Of a stretch of DNA of 25,544 nt, positions 7,946 through 17,248 are shown piece after piece. Within the stretch, counting starts at the first letter, position 1. The number at the start of each line of letters is the position of its first letter. The position numbers were made by a program, and so were the translations under genes. Under the pieces are notes generated by a model. That model did not search any database. It was not told where the DNA came from and worked only from the letters and a program-made list of their open reading frames with translations. This stretch comes from an uncultured Bacteroidales bacterium (lineage in GTDB: Bacteria; Bacteroidota; Bacteroidia; Bacteroidales; Bacteroidaceae): the NCBI GenBank assembly GCA_902803195.1, contig CADCOX010000166.1:1-25544 (forward strand), in the 5' to 3' direction.

Positions 7946-9298
7946 TTATGCTTCAAAAAGTTTTTGGAAATCGGCAAAGCTGATGGTCTTCTCATCGAGT
8001 TTGACGACGTCGCGGAGTGTCGTGCCGAGCTTGCGCTCTACGGTACGTGCCACGAGATTGTCGAGTTGTTCGCGCTTCTTCAGTTGCTCATTGGCGTAGT
8101 TGGTGATGACATCGTCGGGGATGTTGGTCATGCCATACTGCGCGAATTGAGCGCGTGTCTGCTCTTTAGCGGACTCGAGGACGTCCTCTTGTTCGACCTT
8201 AATGCCTGTCTGGTCAGCCAGTTGTTCCTTGATGAGGTGCCATTCGAGTTCCTTGACGCTGCCGTCATAATTCTTCTCGACATATTCCTCACCCTTATCG
8301 GGATTGTTGGCGCGCATGATTCGCTTGAGGAGTTCGTCGGGCCACTGGAGTTCGCCGATACGATTCTCAAGATATTTGCGTACGTCAATGAGGAAGCGGA
8401 ACTGGCTCTCGCCTTCGAACTGAGCTTTCAGTTGTTCGCGAACGCGGGCACGGAACTCATCTTCGCTCTTGACCACACCTTCACCGAAGACAGTGTCAAA
8501 GAACTCCTGAGTAAGCTGAGCGGGGACGTAACGAGTAATCTCGTTGATCTGATAGCTGAAGTTGGCGTGAACGTTTTCGGCCTCTTCCTTAGTGATGCCG
8601 AGGAGCGTGGAGAGTTCGATGGCACTTCCTTCGTAGGCATCAGAGGGATTGAACGTAATGACAGTGTTTACGCTGATGCCCTCGAACTTCTTCTTTTGGT
8701 CATCAGTCTTGAAGTAGTTGGGCAGGATGACAGCGTCTTCCTTCTGAATGCCACCTTCGAGGATGTTGCCATTCTCGTCGAGCTCAGCAATATGACCTTT
8801 GGTCATGTCACCTTCTTGGTAGGTATCCACTTTCTCATAGTGTCCACCACGTTGAGTGTAGGCCTTTACCTGACCGTCCACCATCTCGTCGGTGATGTCG
8901 ATGTGGTAGAAGGGAATTGTGTCCTTGTCTGTCAGTTTGGCATCAAACTGGGGTGCGAGGGCGATATCGAAGATGAACTCGAGGTTGTCTGCCTCAAAGT
9001 CAACGGGCTGCTGCTTCTCGCTGGCGAGAGGCTCACCCAGCATATCCACTTTCTCCTCACGGAGATAGCCATAGAGTTTCTCGGAAAGGACCTTCTGCAC
9101 TTCTTCGGCTGTGATTTCGTTGCCGAAACGCTTCTTCATCAGGCTCATGGGCACTTGTCCGGGACGGAAGCCGGGGAGAGTAGCCTTCTTGCGGTAGTCC
9201 TTGAGCGCCTTCTCTACGCGCTCTTGATAGTCGGCTTTCTCGAGGCTGAGGGTCAGCTCGGCAGCCACATCGGATGTCTTGTTGAATTGAATGTTCAT
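7946..9298 (-). CDS. tig: Trigger factor (ribosome-associated chaperone)
   Basis: The 450-residue chaperone binds nascent chains at the ribosome exit tunnel. The ribosome-binding signature GFRPGQVPMSLMKKRFG lies at residues 43-59. A central FKBP-like domain lies at about 150-245 and lacks an obviously intact catalytic set, as is common in this phylum. The C-terminal substrate-binding helices (about 250-430) are rich in charged residues. The start MNIQFNKTSDVAAEL fits trigger factors. Upstream, 33 bp separate it from the LptB-type gene and no TAnnTTTG element is evident there. It may be co-transcribed with that gene, with clpP and clpX behind it. Confidence 0.95.
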   Translation of the reverse strand: MNIQFNKTSDVAAELTLSLEKADYQERVEKALKDYRKKATLPGFRPGQVPMSLMKKRFGNEITAEEVQKVLSEKLYGYLREEKVDMLGEPLASEKQQPVDFEADNLEFIFDIALAPQFDAKLTDKDTIPFYHIDITDEMVDGQVKAYTQRGGHYEKVDTYQEGDMTKGHIAELDENGNILEGGIQKEDAVILPNYFKTDDQKKKFEGISVNTVITFNPSDAYEGSAIELSTLLGITKEEAENVHANFSYQINEITRYVPAQLTQEFFDTVFGEGVVKSEDEFRARVREQLKAQFEGESQFRFLIDVRKYLENRIGELQWPDELLKRIMRANNPDKGEEYVEKNYDGSVKELEWHLIKEQLADQTGIKVEQEDVLESAKEQTRAQFAQYGMTNIPDDVITNYANEQLKKREQLDNLVARTVERKLGTTLRDVVKLDEKTISFADFQKLFEA

Positions 9299-9331
9299 AA
9301 AATTGAATATAGATATTGATGTTATAGTTTC

Positions 9332-10438
9332 TTAGTCGTTTTCTGAGGCTCCGTCGGAAGAAGGAGCAGAGGCGTCTGTTGGGAGTGATGGGGCTGCGAT
9401 GGAATCGCAACTTGAAGGACGAGACTCAGCAGAAACAGTATCAGATTCACTCACATTAACGACAGACGGCGCACTGACGTCCTCAGCTGCAAGAATCGTG
9501 CCAGACGGGTATTCTTCCGATGGCGTGGGGGGTATTTCTGCCTCTTGGCTGGCATTATCTGCCGATTTGTCATTCTTTTCGTCCTCTTCAGCACGTTCGC
9601 GTTCCATGGACTCGAAGTCTTTGGGTCGGAGCACAAAACTGTTCGTCAGATAGCGAGCTCGCACGATTGGGTTCTCTGCCAGCTCTTCGGGTCGACCTTT
9701 GAAGAGGATGTGTCCTTCGAAAAGCATGTAAGCCCGGTCGGTGATGCAGAGGGTCTCTTCGACGTTGTGGTCGGTGATGAGCACGCCAATGTTCATTCGT
9801 TTCAGCTTCCACACAATCAACTGGATATCCTCGACAGCAATCGGGTCGACGCCGGCAAAAGGTTCATCGAGCATGACGAACTTGGGGTCGATGGCCAAGC
9901 AACGGGCGATCTCGGTGCGACGTCTTTCGCCTCCGCTCAGGCGGTCTCCCAGATTCTTACGGACATGTTGAAGGCGGAACTCACGGATAAGCGTCTCCAG
10001 TTTCTCTCGTTTATACTCCTCGGTGCAGTCGGTACGCAGTTCGAGCACGCTCTTGATGTTGTCCTCGACTGTCATCTTGCGGAACACGCTGGCCTCTTGT
10101 GCCAAATAGCCGATACCTTTTTTGGCGCGTTTGTACACGGGCAAGTCCGTTACTTCCTCGTTGCCGATGAACACGCGCCCCTCATTCGGAATGACGAGTC
10201 CCGTGGTCATATAGAAGGATGTGGTTTTGCCCGCTCCGTTAGGGCCTAAGAGACCTACAATCTCGCCCTGATCAACGTGAAAGTTGACATCGTCGGCCAC
10301 GGTGCGCTTGCCGTAGATCTTCTTCAGATGCTCGGCGCAGAGGCGCAAAGGTTCTGTCTGATGAGGTGCCAAATAAGCAGGCGAGTGCGGGTCGATACTC
10401 GTCTGTGAGGCTGTTGGAATGGGCTTTTGTTCTGTCAT
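9332..10438 (-). CDS. lptB: LPS export ABC transporter ATP-binding protein LptB, with long C-terminal tail
   Basis: This is the cytoplasmic ATPase that drives LPS extraction by LptFG. Residues 31-272 match LptB: Walker A GPNGAGKT (65-72), the LptB-typical stretch YLAQEASVFRKMTVEDNI, signature LSGGERRR (168-175), Walker B MLDEPFAGVDPIAV and switch His224 in ITDHNVEET. The product is 368 residues, about 110-130 longer than usual. It has about 30 extra N-terminal residues and a tail of about 93 residues (276-368) that is first charged and then rich in Ser, Ala, Asp, Glu and Pro, and looks disordered. An in-frame start at 10585 is rejected because the promoter element at 10457-10464 lies inside that extension; ATG 10438 is used. 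The gene is divergent from mlaE, another outer-membrane lipid gene. Confidence 0.93.
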   Translation of the reverse strand: MTEQKPIPTASQTSIDPHSPAYLAPHQTEPLRLCAEHLKKIYGKRTVADDVNFHVDQGEIVGLLGPNGAGKTTSFYMTTGLVIPNEGRVFIGNEEVTDLPVYKRAKKGIGYLAQEASVFRKMTVEDNIKSVLELRTDCTEEYKREKLETLIREFRLQHVRKNLGDRLSGGERRRTEIARCLAIDPKFVMLDEPFAGVDPIAVEDIQLIVWKLKRMNIGVLITDHNVEETLCITDRAYMLFEGHILFKGRPEELAENPIVRARYLTNSFVLRPKDFESMERERAEEDEKNDKSADNASQEAEIPPTPSEEYPSGTILAAEDVSAPSVVNVSESDTVSAESRPSSCDSIAAPSLPTDASAPSSDGASEND

Positions 10439-10456
10439 AGGTCCGTAAAGAGTGCG

Positions 10457-10464
10457 CAAAATTA
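10457..10464 (-). promoter_or_regulatory. -7 element of the lptB-tig-clpP-clpX cluster
   Basis: TAATTTTG on the minus strand matches TAnnTTTG and lies 19 bases before the lptB ATG (10438). No TTTG is seen 19-21 bases upstream, so the -33 half is weak. It supports the shorter lptB start. Confidence 0.6.
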
Positions 10465-10539
10465 CATAATAATTGTTGAATTCTGCCCCTTTCTTCAAAA
10501 AAACTGTGCATTCAGCCCTCTCTTTTAGGCTTTTTTGAC

Positions 10540-10547
10540 TAATTTTG
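10540..10547 (+). promoter_or_regulatory. -7 element of mlaE, almost touching the start codon
   Basis: TAATTTTG matches TAnnTTTG and ends 9 bases before ATG 10557. If used in the normal way, transcription would start around 10552-10555, giving an almost leaderless mRNA. No good -33 TTTG is found at the right distance. The 118-bp divergent region between lptB and mlaE thus holds two back-to-back -7 elements. Confidence 0.5.
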
Positions 10548-10556
10548 CCGCCAAAT

Positions 10557-11303
10557 ATGAAATCCATCCTCCAACCTTTAGTCACTTTTGGCCGTTATTT
10601 GCAACTTATGGCCAAGGTGTTTTCCCGACCTGAACGGCTGCGGATGTACTGGAAGCAGTACGTCAAGGAGATGCAGCAGCTCGGAGTCGACAGCATCGGC
10701 ATCGTGTTGATGATCTCGTTCTTCATTGGAGCCGTCATCTGTATTCAGATGAAAGTGAACATCCAGAGCCCTTGGATGCCTCGTTTTACGACGGGTTATA
10801 CGACGCGTGAGATTCTTCTCTTGGAGTTCTCTTCATCCATCATGTGTCTCATCCTCGCAGGTAAAGTGGGTTCCAACATCGCATCAGAGATCGGTACGAT
10901 GCGTGTGACTCAGCAGATCGATGCCCTCGACATTATGGGCGTCAACTCAGCCTCCTTCCTGATTCTGCCAAAGATTATGGCTCTGCTGACGATGATTCCC
11001 GTGCTGGTCACCTTCTCTATGGTGGCGGGCTTCGGTGGCGCCTATGCCATCAGTTTTGCCGGCATCCTCACGCCCGATGATCTCACTTATGGATTGCAGC
11101 ACTCGTTCAACCAATGGTTCGTTTGGATGAGTATCATCAAATCCTTCTTCTTCGCCTTTATCATCGCTTCGGTTTCAGCATTTTACGGCTATACTGTCGA
11201 AGGCGGTAGCGTTGAGGTCGGTAAGGCCTCTACAGATAGCGTTGTCCACTGCTCTATGCTCATCCTTTTCGCAGACATCTTCCTTACACAGATTCTCTCA
11301 TGA
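10557..11303 (+). CDS. mlaE: MlaE family lipid ABC transporter permease
   Basis: This is the inner-membrane permease of the Mla-type phospholipid transport system, which moves lipids between inner and outer membrane. The 248-residue protein has several hydrophobic segments (for example IGIVLMISFFIGAVICIQM, then LLEFSSSIMCLILAGKVGS, and MALLTMIPVLVTFSMVAGF). It carries the family core GKVGSNIASEIGTMRVTQQIDALDIMG. The C-terminus YGYTVEGGSVEVGKAS is also family-typical. A TTG four codons upstream is in frame, but ATG 10557 is the likely start. The stop overlaps the mlaF start by 4 bases (ATGA), so the pair is translationally coupled. A MlaD/MCE gene does not follow. Confidence 0.93.
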   Translation: MKSILQPLVTFGRYLQLMAKVFSRPERLRMYWKQYVKEMQQLGVDSIGIVLMISFFIGAVICIQMKVNIQSPWMPRFTTGYTTREILLLEFSSSIMCLILAGKVGSNIASEIGTMRVTQQIDALDIMGVNSASFLILPKIMALLTMIPVLVTFSMVAGFGGAYAISFAGILTPDDLTYGLQHSFNQWFVWMSIIKSFFFAFIIASVSAFYGYTVEGGSVEVGKASTDSVVHCSMLILFADIFLTQILS

Positions 11304-12055
11304 TTGAAATCCGCTCGCTCTATAAGTCCTTTGCGGACAAGGACGTCCTCAAGAACATCAATACGACTTTCGTGGAGGGCCAGACCAACTTGATTATCGG
11401 TCAATCGGGGTCGGGTAAGACCGTGCTGATGAAGTGCATCGTCGGCCTGTTGGAGCCCACTCGTGGACAGATTCTTTACGATGGCCGTGATTTTGTGACG
11501 ATGAGCAAGACCGAGCGCACTCTCCTGCGTCGGGAGATGGGGATGATTTTCCAGTCGGCTGCCCTGTTCGATTCCATGTCGGTGCTCGAAAATGTAATGT
11601 TCCCGCTCGATATGTTTTCTTCGATGAACCTGCGCGAACGCAAGCGGCGTGCCCGTCAGTGCTTGGAGCGTGTCAATCTGCTCGAGGCGCAGCAGAAATA
11701 TCCAGGCGAGATATCAGGCGGCATGCAGAAACGAGTAGCCATTGCAAGGGCCATTGCTTTGAATCCCAAGTATTTGTTCTGCGACGAGCCCAACAGCGGT
11801 CTTGATCCCAAGACAAGCTTGGTCATAGACGCACTCATCCATGATATCACCGTCGAGTTTAACATCACCACAATCATGAACACTCATGACATGAACTCGG
11901 TCATGGGTATTGGCGACAGCATTATTTTCATCAAGGAGGGTCATCAGGAATGGGTAGGCGACAAGACACAAGTGGCCACTTCCGACAACCAGGCTCTCAC
12001 CGATTTCATCTTTGCTTCAGACCTGTTGCAGAAGGCTCGTAAAGCTTTTGTCTGA
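11300..12055 (+). CDS. mlaF: MlaF family phospholipid ABC transporter ATP-binding protein
   Basis: This is the ATPase partner of MlaE. The 251-residue protein has Walker A GQSGSGKT (34-41), Q-loop IFQSAALFDSMSVLENVMFP (a strong MlaF hallmark), signature ISGGMQKRVAIARA (138-151), Walker B YLFCDEPNSGLDP and switch His196 in NTHDMNSVMGIGD. It overlaps mlaE by 4 bases and is transcribed with it. The periplasmic substrate-binding MCE component is not adjacent. The next gene is an ABC-F protein with its own promoter, so the MCE gene must be elsewhere in the genome or just outside this operon. Confidence 0.95.
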   Translation: MIEIRSLYKSFADKDVLKNINTTFVEGQTNLIIGQSGSGKTVLMKCIVGLLEPTRGQILYDGRDFVTMSKTERTLLRREMGMIFQSAALFDSMSVLENVMFPLDMFSSMNLRERKRRARQCLERVNLLEAQQKYPGEISGGMQKRVAIARAIALNPKYLFCDEPNSGLDPKTSLVIDALIHDITVEFNITTIMNTHDMNSVMGIGDSIIFIKEGHQEWVGDKTQVATSDNQALTDFIFASDLLQKARKAFV

Positions 12056-12108
12056 CCACGTCTCAGACACGCCTGTCATTCACTTTTTCTCAGTTTTCAC
12101 CTCGTTTA

Positions 12109-12140
12109 TTTGCGTATATGCGCGCGAATAGCTACCTTTG
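12109..12140 (+). promoter_or_regulatory. Bacteroidetes-type promoter of the ABC-F gene
   Basis: TTTG near 12109-12112 is followed after 19-20 bases by TACCTTTG near 12132-12140, a full match to the phylum consensus. It lies about 22 bases before the ATG at 12162. It indicates that the ABC-F gene is transcribed independently of mlaEF, and argues against the TTG start inside the -7 element. The coordinates of the element could be off by one base. Confidence 0.8.
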
Positions 12141-12161
12141 TGCCCGAAAAAGCAATTATCG

Positions 12162-14111
<1,950 letters not shown>

Positions 14112-14149
14112 CACCTCTCACAGATTATTCATTCTAAATTCAAAATATT

Positions 14150-16180
14150 ATGAAAATCAGAACCTTCCTTCCCGTTATGGCACTTGCATTTCTTGCCTCA
14201 TGCGGAGGCCAGCAGGCCGCCCTCACTACAGGTATTGACATCAACAACCTCGACACCACCGCGCTTCCAGGCACCGATTTCTATGAGTATGCCTGCGGCG
14301 GCTGGATGAAAGCTCATCCCCTGACAGCCGAGTACTCCCGTTTCGGCAGTTTCGATCAGTTGGCAGAGAACAACAACACACAACTCCGCGAACTCATCGA
14401 AGGTGTAGCTGCCAAGAAGAACGAGCCCGGTAGCATTGCCGATAAGATAGCCCAGATGTACAACAGCGTCATGGATAGCGTTTCGCTCAACAAACAGGGC
14501 ATTGAGCCTATCCGCAAGGACCTGCAGCGCATCGACGCCGCCTTCGACAAGGACGAACTCTTCCGCCTCGCTTCCTCGCTCCAAGTCTCGGGCATTAGCG
14601 GTCTCTTCGGTTTCTATATCAATGCCGACATCAAGGATAGCAAGAACAACCTGCTGCAGATTATGCAGGACGGACTCGTCATGGGTCAGCGTGAGTACTA
14701 TCTCGACACCGACTCCGCCACCACTACCATTCGCGAGGCTTACAAACAGTATATGTCCGACCTCTTCCGTCGCTGCAAGGTCGCTACCGATGACGATGTC
14801 GCTGCTCGCGTGGATGCCGTGCTGGCCATGGAGACTCGTCTGGCAAAGGTCTCGCGCAGCAATACCGAGTTGCGCGACGACGAGAAGAACTACAACAAGA
14901 TGACTTTCGAAGACCTCCTGCGCGACTATCCCGGTATCGACTGGAAGTACTATTTCAATGTCCACGGCGCCAAGGACGTGCGTGAGGTCAGTGTAGGTCA
15001 GCCTGAGGTCATTCACGAGGTCGAGAAGCTTTGGGCTGAGACCCCGCTCGACGTCCTCAAGGATTACACGCGTTGGCGCCTCATTGATCGTGCCGCTGGT
15101 TGTCTTGACGACGAGATGCGCGCTGCCAACTTCAATTTCTATGGCCGCGTGATGAGTGGTCGCCAGGAGGATCGTCCGCGTTGGAAGCGTGCTGTTGCCG
15201 CCACTGAGGGAGCTCTCGGCGAGGCTGTCGGTCAGCTCTATGTCGAGAAGTATTTCCCTGCAGCTGCCAAGGAACGTATGATCCAGTTGGTGAAGAACCT
15301 GCAGGTGGCCCTCGGCGAACGCATCGACGCTCAAGATTGGATGAGCGACAGCACGAAGGCGGTGGCTCACGACAAACTCAACGCTTTCATTGTCAAAGTC
15401 GGCTATCCCGACAAGTGGAAGGACTATAGTACCCTCGAGATTGGCAAGAACTACTGGGAGAACCTTAAGAACACGTCTGTTTGGCGTACTCATGACGAGA
15501 TTGAGCGTAAACTCAACAAGCCCGTCGACAGTACAGAGTGGTATATGACACCGCAGACCGTCAACGCCTACTACAATCCGACCACCAACGAGATCTGCTT
15601 CCCCGCAGGTATTCTCCAGCCTCCCTTCTTCGACATGAACGCCGACGATGCCTTCAACTATGGAGCCATCGGCGTCGTCATCGGTCACGAAATGACGCAC
15701 GGATTTGACGACCAAGGTGCCAAGTTTGATAAGGATGGTAACCTGCGCCAGTGGTGGACGGCCGAGGACACCAAGAACTTCGAGGAGCGTACACACGTCA
15801 TGCGCGACTTCTTCAATAACATCGAAGTCCTCCCAGGTCTCTGTGGAAATGGGCAACTTACCCTCGGCGAGAATATGGCCGACCATGGAGGTCTGCAGGT
15901 GGCTTTCCAAGCCTTCAAGAATGCGACGAAGGACGCTCCGCTCGCTGATTGCGACGGCTTTACCCCCGAGCAGCGTTTCTTCCTGGCATACGCCGGCGTT
16001 TGGGCTGGCAACATCCGTGATGAGGAAATCCGCAAACGCACAAAGTCCGACCCCCATTCCCTCGGCCGTTGGCGCGTCAATGGCGCTCTGCCTCACATCG
16101 ATGCTTGGTATGAGGCCTTCGGCATCACCGAGAACGACCCGATGTTTGTGCCGAAGGAAGAGCGTGTCACGATTTGGTAA
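14150..16180 (+). CDS. M13 family zinc metallopeptidase (PepO/neprilysin type), lipoprotein
   Basis: The 676-residue endopeptidase has a lipoprotein signal peptide with lipobox LASC (Cys18), so it is anchored in the cell envelope. The catalytic zinc site is complete: HEMTH at 513-517 within VVIGHEMTHGFDDQGAKFD, with the third ligand Glu574 in GENMADHGG. The substrate-binding motif NAYYNPTTNEICFPAGILQ and the N-terminal peptidase domain (PGTDFYEYACGGWM) are typical of the family, and the length is normal. It probably degrades peptides in the periplasm or at the surface. It begins 38 bp after the ABC-F stop. No clear TAnnTTTG is seen in that gap, so it may be co-transcribed with the ABC-F gene. 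Confidence 0.96.
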   Translation: MKIRTFLPVMALAFLASCGGQQAALTTGIDINNLDTTALPGTDFYEYACGGWMKAHPLTAEYSRFGSFDQLAENNNTQLRELIEGVAAKKNEPGSIADKIAQMYNSVMDSVSLNKQGIEPIRKDLQRIDAAFDKDELFRLASSLQVSGISGLFGFYINADIKDSKNNLLQIMQDGLVMGQREYYLDTDSATTTIREAYKQYMSDLFRRCKVATDDDVAARVDAVLAMETRLAKVSRSNTELRDDEKNYNKMTFEDLLRDYPGIDWKYYFNVHGAKDVREVSVGQPEVIHEVEKLWAETPLDVLKDYTRWRLIDRAAGCLDDEMRAANFNFYGRVMSGRQEDRPRWKRAVAATEGALGEAVGQLYVEKYFPAAAKERMIQLVKNLQVALGERIDAQDWMSDSTKAVAHDKLNAFIVKVGYPDKWKDYSTLEIGKNYWENLKNTSVWRTHDEIERKLNKPVDSTEWYMTPQTVNAYYNPTTNEICFPAGILQPPFFDMNADDAFNYGAIGVVIGHEMTHGFDDQGAKFDKDGNLRQWWTAEDTKNFEERTHVMRDFFNNIEVLPGLCGNGQLTLGENMADHGGLQVAFQAFKNATKDAPLADCDGFTPEQRFFLAYAGVWAGNIRDEEIRKRTKSDPHSLGRWRVNGALPHIDAWYEAFGITENDPMFVPKEERVTIW

Positions 16181-16190
16181 TCATATAAAA

Positions 16191-16308
16191 TGAAAAGTGA
16201 AAGAGTGAAAAGTGAAAAATGAAAAATTAAAGTTTCCAATGATTCTTGACGCGCATACTGCCCTCTAAGGTAACTCTTATTTTTCACTTTTCACTCTTTC
16301 ACTTTTCA
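16191..16308. repeat. 30-bp perfect inverted repeat made of heptamers, between the M13 peptidase and metA
   Basis: Bases 16191-16220 are the exact reverse complement of 16279-16308 (30 of 30), separated by 58 bases. Each arm is itself a near-tandem of the heptamer RRTGAAA (AGTGAAA, AATGAAA). The pair fills most of the 150-base spacer before metA. It could fold into a long hairpin in RNA or extrude as a cruciform. The left arm lies 11 bases after the peptidase stop and the right arm ends 22 bases before the metA ATG. The role is unknown. It could work as a terminator, an RNA stabiliser or simply a repeat insertion. Confidence 0.85.
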
Positions 16309-16330
16309 CTAAAAACGTCCTTCACCCCTT

Positions 16331-17248
16331 ATGCCTCTCACCCTTCCCGACCGGCTGCCCGCCATCGACCTGCTGAAGCAGGAAAACATATTCGTGATGG
16401 ACACGTCCCGCGCTTCGACGCAGGACATCCGTCCGTTGAGGATTGTCATCCTCAATTTGATGCCGCTGAAGATCACGACCGAGACCGACCTCATCCGTGT
16501 GCTCTCCAATTCGCCTTTGCAGCTCGAACTCTCGTTCATGAAGATCAAGAGCCATACCAGCAAGAACACGCCGATTGAGCACATGCGTGCGTTCTATCAC
16601 GATTTCGAACTGCTTCGTCACGAGAAGTTCGATGGTATGATCATCACTGGTGCACCCGTCGAGCACCTCGACTTTGAGGACGTGAACTATTGGGCAGAGA
16701 TGGAGGAAATCTTTGCTTGGGCACGCACGCATGTGACCTCCACACTCTACATTTGTTGGGCGGCGCAGGCAGGGCTCTATTACCACTACGGCATCCCCAA
16801 ATACCCGCTCTCGGCCAAGATGTTCGGTATATTCCCGCAGAAGCCCCTCGACCCGCGGCTGCCCATCTTCCGCGGCTTCGACGATGTCTTTTTCATGCCC
16901 CACAGCCGCCATACTGAGATTCATCGGGATGACATCGACGCCGTCCCCGAACTGACAATCATCGCCGAGAGCGATGAGTCGGGCGTCAGCATCGTCATGG
17001 CGCGAGAGGGGCGTGAGTTCTTCATCACCGGCCATTTGGAATACTCGCCGCTGACGCTCGATACCGAGTACAAGCGCGACCTCGCCAAGGGACTGCCTAT
17101 CGCCATGCCCCGCCACTACTATCGAGCCGACACTCCTTCACTCGGACCTGTTGTCACTTGGCGTGCGCATGCCAACCTCCTCTTCACCAATTGGCTTAAC
17201 TATTACGTCTACCAAGAGACGCCTTACAATATCGATGCAATCCATTGA
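16331..17248 (+). CDS. metA: Homoserine O-acyltransferase MetA (probably uses acetyl-CoA)
   Basis: This enzyme activates homoserine for methionine synthesis in the cytoplasm. The 305-residue protein aligns without gaps to E. coli numbering at its active site: Cys142 in YICWAAQAGL, His235 and Glu237 in ITGHLEYSP. Residue 111 is Glu (TGAPVEHLDF). From published MetA work, Glu at 111 goes with acetyl-CoA use and Gly with succinyl-CoA. The enzyme is therefore more likely a homoserine O-acetyltransferase, despite the common succinyltransferase label. No SAM riboswitch was recognised upstream; the leader holds the 30-bp inverted repeat instead. The stop overlaps the next gene by 14 bases. Confidence 0.95.
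   Translation: MPLTLPDRLPAIDLLKQENIFVMDTSRASTQDIRPLRIVILNLMPLKITTETDLIRVLSNSPLQLELSFMKIKSHTSKNTPIEHMRAFYHDFELLRHEKFDGMIITGAPVEHLDFEDVNYWAEMEEIFAWARTHVTSTLYICWAAQAGLYYHYGIPKYPLSAKMFGIFPQKPLDPRLPIFRGFDDVFFMPHSRHTEIHRDDIDAVPELTIIAESDESGVSIVMAREGREFFITGHLEYSPLTLDTEYKRDLAKGLPIAMPRHYYRADTPSLGPVVTWRAHANLLFTNWLNYYVYQETPYNIDAIH

Noticed and set aside
7898..9319. Long plus-strand open frame (473 codons)
   Set aside because: It is antisense to trigger factor, whose protein motifs are unmistakable. The plus-strand translation has a shadow-like composition and no recognisable domain.
10439..10585. N-terminal extension of LptB
   Set aside because: The extension contains the TAATTTTG promoter element and overlaps the mlaE promoter region, and its translation is not family-like.
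12050..12080. Terminator after mlaF
   Set aside because: GTCTGA and TCAGAC could form a 6-bp stem, but it is short and overlaps the stop codon, and the T-rich stretch comes too late to call it a terminator.
12110..12135. Further copy of the 22-bp unit upstream of the ABC-F gene
   Set aside because: Only GCGAATAG and a TATATGCG-like word are shared with the arrays, and there is no repetition. This is too short to separate from chance.
14198..16096. Long minus-strand open frame (632 codons)
   Set aside because: It lies opposite the M13 metallopeptidase, which has a complete zinc site and lipobox. Long antisense frames are a side effect of the codon use here.
16181..16330. SAM riboswitch before metA
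   Set aside because: The leader is mostly the AT-rich heptamer inverted repeat. No conserved riboswitch core could be recognised.
17151..17234. N-terminal extension of the U32 protein
   Set aside because: It lies wholly inside metA in another frame. The family N-terminus begins at ATG 17235.
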